Shown one piece after another: positions 45,747 to 54,681 of a DNA stretch of 64,000 nucleotides. The translations under genes were made by a program, and so were the position numbers. The notes under the pieces were generated by a model. It ran no database searches. It was not told where the DNA came from and saw only the letters and a list, made by a program, of their open reading frames with translations. This DNA comes from an uncultured Candidatus Poseidoniales archaeon (GTDB taxonomy: Archaea; Thermoplasmatota; Poseidoniia; Poseidoniales; Poseidoniaceae): the NCBI GenBank assembly GCA_902625885.1, contig CACODE010000003.1:52264-116263 (forward strand). Reading direction: 5' to 3'. Numbering within the stretch: position 1 is the stretch's first letter; each line of letters opens with the position of its first letter.

Positions 45747-45771
45747 TGCCAAAAGAAAAGACTCGTCCTGC

Positions 45772-47154
45772 ATGCGAGGGAAGTGTCAAAGAACGGCGGT
45801 GTGGAGGCAAAGCACGATGGCGACTCATGGCGACCACCCTACGCTGCCAAACGACCTCGAATCGTTCCTCATGGACGACGTTCACACGGTGTTTTTGAAG
45901 GCCGATTGTCATCCACGGGTGAAACAAGGCACCATCGGCTCATTGAAACTGGTTGAGGTCACCGAATCCAACGGCGATTGGGACACGCTGCGTTTGGAGC
46001 AAACAGAGCACGACCTCATGGCCCTTGTTGAGGAACATCGGCATCGTAGCGACTGTTTTCTTGAAATTGACAGAAAGGGGTGCCGAGTGATACAACTCGG
46101 CGATCTTCGCATCACTTCGGCATGGCCGCCCTTTTCCGATGCGCGTGAAATCACCATTGTCAGGCCCGTAGCCAAACTCAGTCTCGGCGATTACAACTTG
46201 GACGAGCGGCTGGTGACTCGCCTGCGAAATCACCACCGCGGGGTGTTCATTTGCGGCCGTCCGGGTTCGGGGAAGACAACGCTCGCCCAAGCCATTGCGG
46301 AATACCTCGACAATGACGTCGGAGCGATGGTAAAAACCATGGAAGCGCCTCGCGACCTCCAGTTGGCCAACCGCATTACGCAGTATGCGCCACTGGAAGG
46401 CGACCTTGAGAAAACGGCCGAGATCATCTTCCTGGTTCGCCCGGACTTTGTTATCTTCGACGAGGTTCGAAGGGCCCGCGACTTCGAAATCTTTGCTGAT
46501 GTCAGGCTCGCCGGCGTTGGCCTATTGGGCGTGACACACGCCAACTCGGCGCTCGAAGCCATTCAACGTCTGATTGGCAAGGTCGAACTGGGTCTGGTGA
46601 GTCAGGTGCTCGACACGATCCTCCACGTAGAATCAGGCAAGATACAACAGGTTCTGGAGTTGCGCATGACGGTGAAACCACCAACGGGCATGCAGGAAGA
46701 ACTGGCACGGCCGGTTATCGAGGTCGTTGAGTTCCCGAGCGGCAAATTGACCCACGAAATGTTCGCGTTTGGTTCGGAAATTGCTGTGGTGCCGGTGGGG
46801 GAAGTAGCGTCCAACACTTCCCCTATCCAGAGCATGGCAAAGGAGCGAATCGTTCAGACCGTTAGGGATTGGGTTGGCGTGGAATGCCAAGTCCGGTTTT
46901 CCAGCAACAGTTCTGCTGTCATCTACGCACCATCAAACATGATCTCAACGTTGGTGGGGCGGGGCGGTGAGAACGTCAAGCAACTTCAGAATGAACTTGG
47001 AGGCATGCGATTGACCATCGAGTCTTTTGACGATATGCCGGCCGACTTGGAGCAACCCAACCGTTTCTGGTACGACGAGCGCCGAGAAGGGCGAGGCGCC
47101 AATCCCAACCGAAGGAAAGGCAAGGCCGCCCGTCGCGCCCAGAGAAAGAGATGA
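45772..47154 (+). CDS. PINA-like ATPase with KH domain, lacking the PIN domain
   Basis: The protein matches the archaeal PilT/VirB11-type ATPase of the PINA group from the end of its PIN domain onward. It has a KADCHPRVKQGTIG-like linker, RVIQLGDLRITSAWPPFSD, Walker A GRPGSGKTT (162-170), Walker B FVIFDEVRRARDF, and THANSALEAIQRLIGKVELG. The KH domain near 375-430 contains STLVGRGGENVKQLQNELGG. PINA proteins normally begin with a PIN nuclease; here only about 45 residues precede the linker. The tail is very basic (RRKGKAARRAQRKR). It may be a nucleic-acid-dependent motor without its nuclease. ATG at 45772 or 45817 could start. Confidence 0.8.
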   Translation: MRGKCQRTAVWRQSTMATHGDHPTLPNDLESFLMDDVHTVFLKADCHPRVKQGTIGSLKLVEVTESNGDWDTLRLEQTEHDLMALVEEHRHRSDCFLEIDRKGCRVIQLGDLRITSAWPPFSDAREITIVRPVAKLSLGDYNLDERLVTRLRNHHRGVFICGRPGSGKTTLAQAIAEYLDNDVGAMVKTMEAPRDLQLANRITQYAPLEGDLEKTAEIIFLVRPDFVIFDEVRRARDFEIFADVRLAGVGLLGVTHANSALEAIQRLIGKVELGLVSQVLDTILHVESGKIQQVLELRMTVKPPTGMQEELARPVIEVVEFPSGKLTHEMFAFGSEIAVVPVGEVASNTSPIQSMAKERIVQTVRDWVGVECQVRFSSNSSAVIYAPSNMISTLVGRGGENVKQLQNELGGMRLTIESFDDMPADLEQPNRFWYDERREGRGANPNRRKGKAARRAQRKR

Positions 47155-47160
47155 AACACG

Positions 47161-47168
47161 CGTTTTTT
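47161..47168 (+). terminator. Poly-T terminator after the PINA-like ATPase gene
   Basis: A run of six T starts 8 bases after the ATPase stop (47154), the kind of signal at which archaeal RNA polymerase releases. It separates the ATPase gene from the strongly signalled pair at 47248-50045. Confidence 0.4.
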
Positions 47169-47204
47169 CCAATTGGCACTGTGTTCGTGATTACTGGGGC
47201 ATCA

Positions 47205-47213
47205 TTTAAAAGT
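47205..47213 (+). promoter_or_regulatory. TATA-like box upstream of the acidic membrane protein gene
   Basis: TTTAAAAGT lies 35-43 bases before the ATG at 47248, the usual place for an archaeal TATA box with a short leader. A purine-rich ribosome site (agagaggt) sits just before the start. Confidence 0.5.
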
Positions 47214-47247
47214 AAATCACCAAAGGTCGCGACAGAGAGGTCATACC

Positions 47248-47955
47248 ATGTCCGACGAAGGAACCGCCCCTGAACAATCCGCCACGGGTCTTGCCGGCTT
47301 CGTGCTCGAAAACCGTTCATGGATGCAATTCGCATCCCTGCTCATGATTCTTTACGCCGTCTGGGCCGTTATTGAGGTCTTTTCAAACACCTTTTTCCAT
47401 GGCCTCCAACCGCTCACCTTCATTGAAACAGGCGTCGAGACCAACGTCAACCCTGACGACCTTCAGCGCAACAACAGCGGATGGGTCATGGCCTCTGGGG
47501 CCGTCCTCGGTCTGTTTGGACTGTTCGCTCAATATGTTTACCGCGGGGCACCCATGGTTGACTCGTCCATGGCTGCTGCTGCCGCCATGATCCTCGACCA
47601 GGCCACGGCCGACCGAGTCTCGGAAGAACAAATCATCTCCAAGGCCGAGGAAGCTGCCACCGTTGCCGCTGCTGAAGTGGCCAAGGAGACGGCCGAAGAC
47701 ACCGTCATCGAGATGCTCGACCCTGACGCCGATGGCGCTGAGGAAGAGGCTGAAGAAGAAGCCGAAGAAGAGGCCGAAGAAGAGGCCGAAGAAGAGGCTG
47801 AAGAAGAAGCCGAAGAAGAGGCCGAGGAAGAAGCTCCTGCTGAGGAAGCTGCCGAGGAAACGGCCGAAGATTCCACCGAGGAAGAGGTTGAAGAAGCCGA
47901 AGCCGAGGAAGAAGCAGAGGAGGAAGGCCCTCCTGAAGAAATGAAGAAATTTTGA
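47248..47955 (+). CDS. Two-helix membrane protein with poly-Glu/Ala cytoplasmic tail
   Basis: The 235-residue protein has two hydrophobic helices (about 25-48 and 78-100) with a short loop between. After a helical Ala-rich part comes a tail of about 90 residues made mostly of Glu and Ala, including about eight tandem EEAE/AEEE units (47740-47832). The tail carries extreme negative charge and, judged by helix orientation, probably lies inside the cell. It ends 11 bases before the next gene, so they are co-transcribed from the TATA-like box upstream. The next gene ends in a lysine-rich tail, so charge pairing is plausible. No family is recognised. Confidence 0.75.
   Translation: MSDEGTAPEQSATGLAGFVLENRSWMQFASLLMILYAVWAVIEVFSNTFFHGLQPLTFIETGVETNVNPDDLQRNNSGWVMASGAVLGLFGLFAQYVYRGAPMVDSSMAAAAAMILDQATADRVSEEQIISKAEEAATVAAAEVAKETAEDTVIEMLDPDADGAEEEAEEEAEEEAEEEAEEEAEEEAEEEAEEEAPAEEAAEETAEDSTEEEVEEAEAEEEAEEEGPPEEMKKF
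47740..47832 (+). repeat. Tandem 12-base coding repeat (Glu-Glu-Ala-Glu)
   Basis: About eight near-perfect repeats of a 12-base purine-rich unit encode alternating Ala and Glu. Units differ only at third positions (gcc/gct, gag/gaa), so expansion by slippage followed by drift is likely, and copy number may vary between strains. Confidence 0.75.
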
Positions 47956-47966
47956 GGTGAAGAAAA

Positions 47967-50045
47967 ATGTGGGAACATCGCAGCGTATCAGACAAATCAT
48001 TCAAAGAAACCGGACGTATTCTACCGAACGAGACCTACGTCAAACTCATGGACGAGGTGGAAGCGGTCGTCACTCGTGCACAGGACGACAAGTTCGATGC
48101 CGAGACCTTCATGACCTACATTCCACGAAAGGGTCCGTGGGAAGAAATTCCAGCCTCGGACCATTCGAGATCCGACGCCCGAACACGATACATCGGTCCT
48201 GCTTCGGCGAAACTTCTGAACACCAACTTGGTGCTCGGTTCGTCGTGGATCGACTCCGACCGATTCAAGTTCGAGCGCCGGATTCAGAACCTTTCGGATT
48301 ACCTGAAGCAGAAAACCATCATCAACGCCAACATGTGGACGCCCAAGCAGTTGTTCACAACACAGACGTTCTTTTTCTGCTCAACCGGTGACGAAGAGCG
48401 CATGGGTGGTGCCATTCTGGAAGGCGATACCCGAAGCGACGATCACCTCTTCCTCGGCACCGAGGGCAAAGAATTCCCAGAATGGGAAGTGATTCTGTGG
48501 GGCCTTGGACACCGCGGGGTTGTTCCTGATTCTGACCCACTCGACCGAGTTTACTACCCTTCGTTGATGCATCGAAACGTGTCGTTCAACAACCGCCTCG
48601 GTTGGACACGCTATTCTCCAGCAGGGTTCGGCAAGGACGCCTCTGGCTACCTCATGACGCGGCCCAACACCTGGATTTGGCCCGCTGTTAACGGCAACAG
48701 AGAGACAGCCACGGCGTTCAACCTTCTCGTGAACCTGCCAGACCGAAGCTCGTCGTTTGGTGAGGAAGGCATTTCGGACGTGTTCATGACCACCGGAAAG
48801 ACCTCGCTCTACACCATGATGGGCATGATGCAATCTTCGACCGTGCGTCAAGCCTTTGGTGCCGGTTCCGAAATGGTGCCACTTGAGTTCCACTGCATTG
48901 AGCCCGGCTTGGACGAGTGGATTGGCAACTCCAGCGACGAAGACAAGTACAGCCGACTGTTCGAAGTTTGCGCCACCCTTGGCTACGTCCTCACCGACCC
49001 GCACATCGGCACGCTTGGCGGTGCTGCCAAGCGACGTCGCTTGATCATGTACCCGGCCGACCAGGGCAACCTCTTGACCTGTGCCAACGCCAGTCAAGTG
49101 GCTGATCATGCCCTCAAGTCCAACTACGACTCGACGGTCTTCACCAAGCTTGACCAAGCCGACTTCATGAACCGTGTCACTCGCCGGTTCAAGGCTTATG
49201 CAGACCTCGTTGCGGCCTCTGATGTTGCTCGTGGTGCTCGATGGATCAGTCAAGCAGACATTGACGGCGAGAAAGTGATTGGACCAAACGTCCACTCTAT
49301 CCTGTCGGTTCGTGGCTACGATATCCTGAACATGCAAGAGTACCTCAACACTTTCAACGACGTGTCGGCCGCCCCTGAGCGACTCATGCGCCGGATCATT
49401 CAGACTGTCGCAACCAACGCTCTCAAGACGGTTTACCCGGTTGACTTGCTCGGTGAATCCGCCGGTCCTGCGCCGTTTGAACACATCTTCAACTCCCCGG
49501 ACGACAACCCGCTGGTGTACTATACCGACGTTCGATTCCTCGTCCCGACCTCCATCGACAAACTGCGATTCCAGACCGCTGCTCGTGGAGCCGACCGCGG
49601 TCGAATGCGAGAAGCCTACGCTTCCCTCACCGCCGCCGACCCGATGACGAGCCTGTCAATTCAGGACCTGTGCCTACCGTTCCTCGCCGACCTTGGCGAA
49701 GACACCTGGCAAACCGGAACCGGCATCAACGAAAACGAAATCGTGGTCGAGGTGACCATGGCCGTCAACCCAGGCCGTGTGTGGCGCTCCTACCTTGAGC
49801 CAACCACCACCGAAGTCTTCGACATGCCAAAAGGTGACAAAGGAACCGCAGCCCAACTCTGGGGCGACGTGTTCATGACGAACGAGGTCCTCCATGACAA
49901 GATGAAGAAAGACGGCAACGAGCACTACCTGACGTTGCTGAAACTCGCTTACCACTGGTCAAACAACGAGGCTCAGAAAATTCACAAACTCGGCAAGCAC
50001 GGGAAGAAACCAGCTGCGAAGAAATCCCCGGCCAAGAAAAAGTGA
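47967..50045 (+). CDS. Large protein of unknown function with lysine-rich C-terminal tail, probably highly expressed
   Basis: I recognise no family in this 692-residue protein. It has no signal peptide or membrane helix. It is rich in aromatic residues and shows a globular mix of helices and strands. The last 20 residues (GKHGKKPAAKKSPAKKK) form a histone H1-like Lys/Ala/Pro tail. The ribosome site is nearly ideal (GAGGTGA, 47954-47960, six bases before ATG), and codon use is strongly biased: Phe codons near the start are all TTC, and C-ending Asn, Asp and Ile codons dominate. These are marks of a very abundant product. It is co-transcribed with the acidic membrane protein upstream. Confidence 0.8.
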   Translation: MWEHRSVSDKSFKETGRILPNETYVKLMDEVEAVVTRAQDDKFDAETFMTYIPRKGPWEEIPASDHSRSDARTRYIGPASAKLLNTNLVLGSSWIDSDRFKFERRIQNLSDYLKQKTIINANMWTPKQLFTTQTFFFCSTGDEERMGGAILEGDTRSDDHLFLGTEGKEFPEWEVILWGLGHRGVVPDSDPLDRVYYPSLMHRNVSFNNRLGWTRYSPAGFGKDASGYLMTRPNTWIWPAVNGNRETATAFNLLVNLPDRSSSFGEEGISDVFMTTGKTSLYTMMGMMQSSTVRQAFGAGSEMVPLEFHCIEPGLDEWIGNSSDEDKYSRLFEVCATLGYVLTDPHIGTLGGAAKRRRLIMYPADQGNLLTCANASQVADHALKSNYDSTVFTKLDQADFMNRVTRRFKAYADLVAASDVARGARWISQADIDGEKVIGPNVHSILSVRGYDILNMQEYLNTFNDVSAAPERLMRRIIQTVATNALKTVYPVDLLGESAGPAPFEHIFNSPDDNPLVYYTDVRFLVPTSIDKLRFQTAARGADRGRMREAYASLTAADPMTSLSIQDLCLPFLADLGEDTWQTGTGINENEIVVEVTMAVNPGRVWRSYLEPTTTEVFDMPKGDKGTAAQLWGDVFMTNEVLHDKMKKDGNEHYLTLLKLAYHWSNNEAQKIHKLGKHGKKPAAKKSPAKKK

Positions 50046-50093
50046 GTCCCTCACGAATAAGGTTTGAAGAACAAGAGCCCCCGCCTTGGCCAC

Positions 50094-51677
50094 ATGGCAG
50101 GCGGCAACGACGGGAGCGGACGAGCGCCCGTGGCCATCGTTCGACCGACCACCACTGTCACTAGTGGCGTGGGTGTCACGCAAAAGTTGGTGACCGCCGC
50201 CGTTGCGTTTGGCGACCTTATGCAGGGCACCTTTGGACCGCAGGGCCTCGACAAAATGCTCTACAAAACCAACGGCGAAACCGCCGTGACAAACGACGGT
50301 GCCAAAATTGTCGCAGAATTGCTGGTGAAGCACCCTGCTGCGAAAGCCTTCGTCCAACTGGCCGATGCGCAGGAACAAGCCTGCGGCGATGGTGTCACTG
50401 GCTGTCTTTTGTTGGCGAGCGAGTTGATGCGAGAAGCGGGCCGTTTGCTTGAGCGAGGGCTTCACCCCCTCGTTTGTATCGAAGGGTACCGATTGGCGTT
50501 GCGCGCAACCCTCGACCATCTTCATCATGTTGCAGAGGCGATCGAAGATGACGACGAGCGCTTGCTTCACATCGCTCAGACATCGATGACCGGCACTGCC
50601 GCCGATACTGGAGACGAAACCCTTGCTCGTCTCGTGGTGGAGGCCTTGCAGTGTCTTTCTTCACCGGATGGCGTTGACCATGAGGACGTTCGGATGACCA
50701 AACGCGGGGAAGGGAATTTATCAGACACTCGGCTTGTTGACGGGATGGTCCTCGAAGCCGGATTGACCCTTGACCGCCTCCCTCGTCGTCTTGACAGCGG
50801 CACCGTCTTGGCCCTTACGTGCCCTCTTGAGCAAGAAGAGGCCAGCAGAGAGACGGAAATTGAAATTGAGGGAACCGACCAATGGATGGCGTTTATCGAG
50901 GCGAAGGAAGCGATACTGAAGAAGAAAACAGACGCTGTTCTGGCGACGGGCGCCAACGTCGTGTTGAGCGCAGAGGGCATTGAACCCAGCATCTTTCACG
51001 CCTTGACAGACGCCGGGTGTTTTGTGCTGGGTGGCATAGAAAGGTCAGGTATTGAGGACCTGGCAAAGGCTTCAGGCGCCACCATGTGCGATCACTTGGA
51101 CGATGCAGATGCTTCGGTTCTCGGCTCATTTTCTTCCCTTGAAATCGAAACTGGCGAAGGGCTGGACGGCAGAAAAGAGCGCATTTGCCTTAGATTTGGT
51201 CCCGATGCTGGCTTGGTCACGCTGGATGTAGGAGGCGGCGACGGCGTCGCCGTTGAAGAAGTGATTAGGGGCTTGTACGACGCCGTTCGGTCGACTTCGC
51301 TTGCTATCAAAACCCGGTCAATCGTACGGGGTGGCGGTAGTTTCCACATGGGGGCATCGCTGGTGGTAAAAGAAGCAGCAGAAGGCCAAGCCGGCCGGGA
51401 ACGCCTGGCCATGGAAGCTTTCGCAAGAGCGTTAGAAAACATCCCATCAACGCTTGCTCAAAACGCTGGTGTTGACAGGTTGGATACCCTGCTGGCGCTT
51501 CGAGCGGCCCACCGAAGCGGAGAGCCTCATGCAGGCATTGACGCCGCCGGACAGGTATCCCCCATTGTCGCCACATGGTTGCCGTGCGACACCCTTCTTC
51601 ATGCGATTGAATCGGCAACGGAGACCGCTTGCGGACTGCTGCGGGTCGACCAGGTCATTTCGGCGCGCGGAGACTGA
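50094..51677 (+). CDS. Divergent thermosome-like group II chaperonin subunit
   Basis: The 527-residue protein keeps the overall TCP-1 plan: GVGVTQKLVTAAVAFGDLMQGTFGPQGLDKML, TNDGAKIV (nucleotide-binding Asp), CGDGVTGCLLLASEL (catalytic Asp), and a late RGGGSFHMG. Several near-invariant features differ: GDGTT reads GDGVT, the VVPGGGA stretch reads SIVRGGGSF, and the C-terminal EAAxxILRID region reads ETACGLLRVD. It lacks the usual Gly/Met-rich C-terminal tail. It is probably a fast-evolving paralogue of the main thermosome. ATG at 50094 is preferred to a TTG at 50064. Confidence 0.82.
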   Translation: MAGGNDGSGRAPVAIVRPTTTVTSGVGVTQKLVTAAVAFGDLMQGTFGPQGLDKMLYKTNGETAVTNDGAKIVAELLVKHPAAKAFVQLADAQEQACGDGVTGCLLLASELMREAGRLLERGLHPLVCIEGYRLALRATLDHLHHVAEAIEDDDERLLHIAQTSMTGTAADTGDETLARLVVEALQCLSSPDGVDHEDVRMTKRGEGNLSDTRLVDGMVLEAGLTLDRLPRRLDSGTVLALTCPLEQEEASRETEIEIEGTDQWMAFIEAKEAILKKKTDAVLATGANVVLSAEGIEPSIFHALTDAGCFVLGGIERSGIEDLAKASGATMCDHLDDADASVLGSFSSLEIETGEGLDGRKERICLRFGPDAGLVTLDVGGGDGVAVEEVIRGLYDAVRSTSLAIKTRSIVRGGGSFHMGASLVVKEAAEGQAGRERLAMEAFARALENIPSTLAQNAGVDRLDTLLALRAAHRSGEPHAGIDAAGQVSPIVATWLPCDTLLHAIESATETACGLLRVDQVISARGD

Positions 51678-51751
51678 ACATTTCGCTCGCGACGACGTGT
51701 CGCTATGTTCAAGTGCATCCGACGGGGCAAGTACGATAACGGGTTCAGTCC

Positions 51752-53392
51752 ATGAAAGCCGTTACTTCCTCCCCTCGAGCGCTTCTAAGCGTCTGGGACA
51801 AAACCGGAATTGTTGAGTTTGCAACAGGCTTGACCGAGTTGGGGTTTGAACTTGTGTCCACCGGAGGCACCGCGCGGAAACTCGTCGACGCTGGCCTCGA
51901 TGTCACGCTGGTGTCCGACATCACGGGCCATCCAGAAATTTTTGACGGCCGAGTCAAGTCCCTGCACCCAGCGATTCACGGGCCACTTCTCGCCAGGCTT
52001 CACCGGGACAACGACGCTATGGAATTGTCCGATTTGGGTTATGCTCCCATTCGTGTTGTCGCCTGCAACCTCTATCCGTTCGGTGAGGCAGCCTCAACGA
52101 CGCCACCTGTTCCCGATGAGGCTTTGCTTGAGATGATCGACATCGGCGGTCCAACGATGGTGCGCGCCTCTGCTAAGAACCATCAACACGTCCTTATCGC
52201 AACGAATCCTGAGCGTTACGGGCAGATACTTGAAGCGATTCAACAGGCGGATGGAGCTCAGAACGTTCCCGTCGAATTTCGGCAATCGCTGGCGCTTGAG
52301 GCCTTTGAGCACACGGCGGCTTACGATGTAGCGATCGCTCAGGAGTTGCATCGGCGAACGGTAGGCGACCCCAGCACCTTCTCAACCATGGAACAACAGC
52401 GGGATCACTTGCCAAAAAGCGTGTTAAGCGCAAGCCATCAACTCGCCACGCTTCGCTATGGTGAGAACAGTCACCAAGCCGCCGCTTTGTACGTCAACCA
52501 CGACGCTCAAACGGGCCACGAATCCCTCGTCACCGCAAAGGTCGAGGGCGGGAAAGCCATGTCTTACAACAACTACAGCGATGCCGACGCCACCCTCCGC
52601 CTCTGCCGTTCACTGTCAACCAACGAGTGGCCCAAGACCCCGCACGCCTGCGTGATTGTGAAACACAACAACCCTTGCGGTGCTGCCCTCGCTGCCACGC
52701 AATCCGAAGCGTTTGCGTTGGCTCTGGCCAGCGACCCAGAATCGGCGTTTGGCTCAATCATATGCTTCAACGAAACGGTTGGGGCTCAGACGGCCGAGGC
52801 GATTGGTGATCTGTTTGTCGAGGTGATGATGGCACCAGGTTATGACGACGAGGCCAAGGCGATCCTTCTCAAAAAGAAGAACAGGCGTCTGTTAACCATT
52901 GATTCGCCCAACGACAGGCTTGCCCCTCTTGAACGTCAAACGGTCCAAAAACCGATTGAGGGAGGCGTTTTGGTCCAGACCGAAGAACCGCCGATATTGG
53001 ACTGGAACAAAGCCGAGACCGTGACCAAAACCGAACCGACCCAAGCGCAGATTGAGAGCATGAAATTCGCTGTACGCGTCTGTGAACAGGTCAAATCAAA
53101 CGCTATCGTGATGGTTCAGGGTCTTGCAACCGTTGGCATTGGGCCCGGGCAGACCAGCCGTGTTGAGGCTGTAAAAATCGCTGCACGGCGAGCGGGCAAA
53201 CGGGCTGAAAACTGCGTCCTTGCCTCTGACGCTTTTTTCCCGTTCAAGGACGGGCTGCAGCAAGCCGCTGATGCTGGCGCTACGGCCATTGTTCAGCCGG
53301 GCGGTTCAATACGCGATCAGGAAGTCATCGACGAAGCAAATGCACGGGGTATAGCGATGATTTTCACCGGTCATCGCCTTTTCCGCCACTGA
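51752..53392 (+). CDS. purH: Bifunctional AICAR formyltransferase / IMP cyclohydrolase PurH
   Basis: PurH performs the last two steps of IMP synthesis. The N-terminal cyclohydrolase has ALLSVWDKTGIVEFA, LVSTGGTARKL and GRVKSLHPAIHG. The C-terminal transferase has RYGENSHQAAALY, CVIVKHNNPCGAA with the catalytic Lys-His, SAFGSIICFN, and a terminal SDAFFPFKDG and VQPGGSIRDQEVI. The length of 546 is slightly above the bacterial 510-530. Many archaea use PurP and PurO instead of PurH, so this is a bacterial-type solution. PurN follows on the same strand. Confidence 0.94.
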   Translation: MKAVTSSPRALLSVWDKTGIVEFATGLTELGFELVSTGGTARKLVDAGLDVTLVSDITGHPEIFDGRVKSLHPAIHGPLLARLHRDNDAMELSDLGYAPIRVVACNLYPFGEAASTTPPVPDEALLEMIDIGGPTMVRASAKNHQHVLIATNPERYGQILEAIQQADGAQNVPVEFRQSLALEAFEHTAAYDVAIAQELHRRTVGDPSTFSTMEQQRDHLPKSVLSASHQLATLRYGENSHQAAALYVNHDAQTGHESLVTAKVEGGKAMSYNNYSDADATLRLCRSLSTNEWPKTPHACVIVKHNNPCGAALAATQSEAFALALASDPESAFGSIICFNETVGAQTAEAIGDLFVEVMMAPGYDDEAKAILLKKKNRRLLTIDSPNDRLAPLERQTVQKPIEGGVLVQTEEPPILDWNKAETVTKTEPTQAQIESMKFAVRVCEQVKSNAIVMVQGLATVGIGPGQTSRVEAVKIAARRAGKRAENCVLASDAFFPFKDGLQQAADAGATAIVQPGGSIRDQEVIDEANARGIAMIFTGHRLFRH

Positions 53393-53512
53393 CCTTTGCA
53401 CGAGCCGGGGCGTTCTTCCCAAGCGGCGTTCGAGACATGCTTCCAATGTCCAGATACGATGTCTGCGGCCTTATGAACAAAGCATTGAAACCCCTCTCCT
53501 CGTGGGCATAGC

Positions 53513-54193
53513 ATGGGCTCAAACCTTGTTGGCGGGCGTGTTGCAACGCCAACAACACCCCTGCGGTGTGCGGTTTTTATATCGGGATCAGGCAGTGGTA
53601 TGGAAGCACTGGTGAACGCTCAGCGAAGCAGGAGGCTGCCTCATGAAACCGTTCTTGTTGTCTCAAACAAGGCGAACGTTCCTGGCCTAGAAAGGGCGAG
53701 TCGTCTTGGTCTCCCTTCTCTTGTCGTGGAGCACCGAAGAAACGGCGAGAACATTTCTCGCGAAGAGCACGAACTTGAGATCCTCAAGGGGTTGGCCGAC
53801 CACGACGTTGAACTCATTGTTTTGGCCGGTTACATGCGCCTGCTATCGCCGGTTTTCCTTAACGAATGGCACCACCGCGTTGTTAACATCCACCCCTCGC
53901 TCTTGCCACATTTCCCCGGAGGGCACGCACATCGAGATGTCCTCTCGTCCAAGACAAGCATCACCGGGTGCACGGTTCACCTTGTCGATGAAGGCATGGA
54001 CACCGGCGCCGTTCTTGCCCAACGCGCCGTTCCTGTGTTTGAAAGCGACGACGAAATTTCCCTAAGCGACCGCGTGAAGGTTGAAGAGCACCGTCTCTAC
54101 CCCGACGTGCTGACATGGATTGCCGAGGGCCGTGTCCATCTCACCGAGGAGGGTGTTCACGTTCAAGACGAGACAGATCGTTTTGTGTGTTGA
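53513..54193 (+). CDS. purN: Phosphoribosylglycinamide formyltransferase PurN
   Basis: PurN transfers formyl from 10-formyltetrahydrofolate to GAR. The protein shows CAVFISGSGSGMEALVN, VVSNKANVPGLERA, YMRLLSPVF, the catalytic NIHPSLLPHFPGGHAHRD, and HLVDEGMDTGAVLAQRAVPV. The length of 226 residues is normal. Its 3' end overlaps the 3' end of the mobA-like gene on the opposite strand by 53 bases. It lies about 120 bases after purH. Confidence 0.92.
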   Translation: MGSNLVGGRVATPTTPLRCAVFISGSGSGMEALVNAQRSRRLPHETVLVVSNKANVPGLERASRLGLPSLVVEHRRNGENISREEHELEILKGLADHDVELIVLAGYMRLLSPVFLNEWHHRVVNIHPSLLPHFPGGHAHRDVLSSKTSITGCTVHLVDEGMDTGAVLAQRAVPVFESDDEISLSDRVKVEEHRLYPDVLTWIAEGRVHLTEEGVHVQDETDRFVC

Positions 54194-54671
54194 AATTGGT
54201 GAAGCACGCAGCGTGTTCTTTCAGTTCAACGGAAGGGATGGCCTCCATCAAACCGGTTACGCTGTTTGCCGCCTCGTCAAGACGCGTGGCCTGAGGAAGG
54301 TAGGCAAACAGCGGTTGACGCGTCCCGTCATCATCCAAAGGAACCCCGCCATGTTCTGCTTGCTCCAGAAAACGCTTAACAGCTTCCACTGTCAACAGAA
54401 AGGCATCACAAGGCACGAGCAGAATGTCGTCTTGAAGCTTGTCTCGAATCCATGGAATCAGGCGATGAAGGCCGTCAATGTTCGGCGGGTCAACCATCAC
54501 TTCCCCAGCAAACGCCTTCTTTCGTTCCGATGAACCGCACAACACGACAACCCGTCGGAAACCGGCTTCCGTTAGGCATTGTTGGAGCCGCTCCACGCCC
54601 CCGTACATCGTGGCTTTGTCGTGTCCCATTCGGGTGCTTTTTCCCCCTGCCAAGACGACAGCGATTGACAT
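54141..54671 (-). CDS. mobA: MobA-like molybdenum cofactor guanylyltransferase
   Basis: The N-terminus AVVLAGGKSTRMGHDKA is the nucleotidyltransferase signature of MobA-type enzymes, followed by a guanine-site VVLCGS, and DILLVPCDAFLLT as the Asp metal site. MobA attaches GMP to molybdopterin. At 176 residues it is close to the family minimum of about 190. It is the last of four minus-strand genes beginning at 56029. The Mo/W uptake genes and moeA lie 39 kb away. A related nucleotidyltransferase with another substrate remains possible. Confidence 0.78.
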   Translation of the reverse strand: MSIAVVLAGGKSTRMGHDKATMYGGVERLQQCLTEAGFRRVVVLCGSSERKKAFAGEVMVDPPNIDGLHRLIPWIRDKLQDDILLVPCDAFLLTVEAVKRFLEQAEHGGVPLDDDGTRQPLFAYLPQATRLDEAANSVTGLMEAIPSVELKEHAACFTNFNTQNDLSRLEREHPPR

Positions 54672-54681
54672 TATTCATCCC

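Noticed and set aside
47740..47832. Possible CRISPR-like or minisatellite repeat
   Set aside because: Units are in frame, encode Glu/Ala and have no spacers; it is a coding repeat.
47383..48000. Phe/Leu-rich minus-strand frame resembling a membrane protein
   Set aside because: It is antisense to the Glu-rich tail, where Glu codons read as Phe/Leu/Ser on the other strand.
48381..49484. 367-residue open frame on the minus strand
   Set aside because: It is antisense to the strongly signalled 692-residue gene and its composition is that of a shadow frame from biased codon use.
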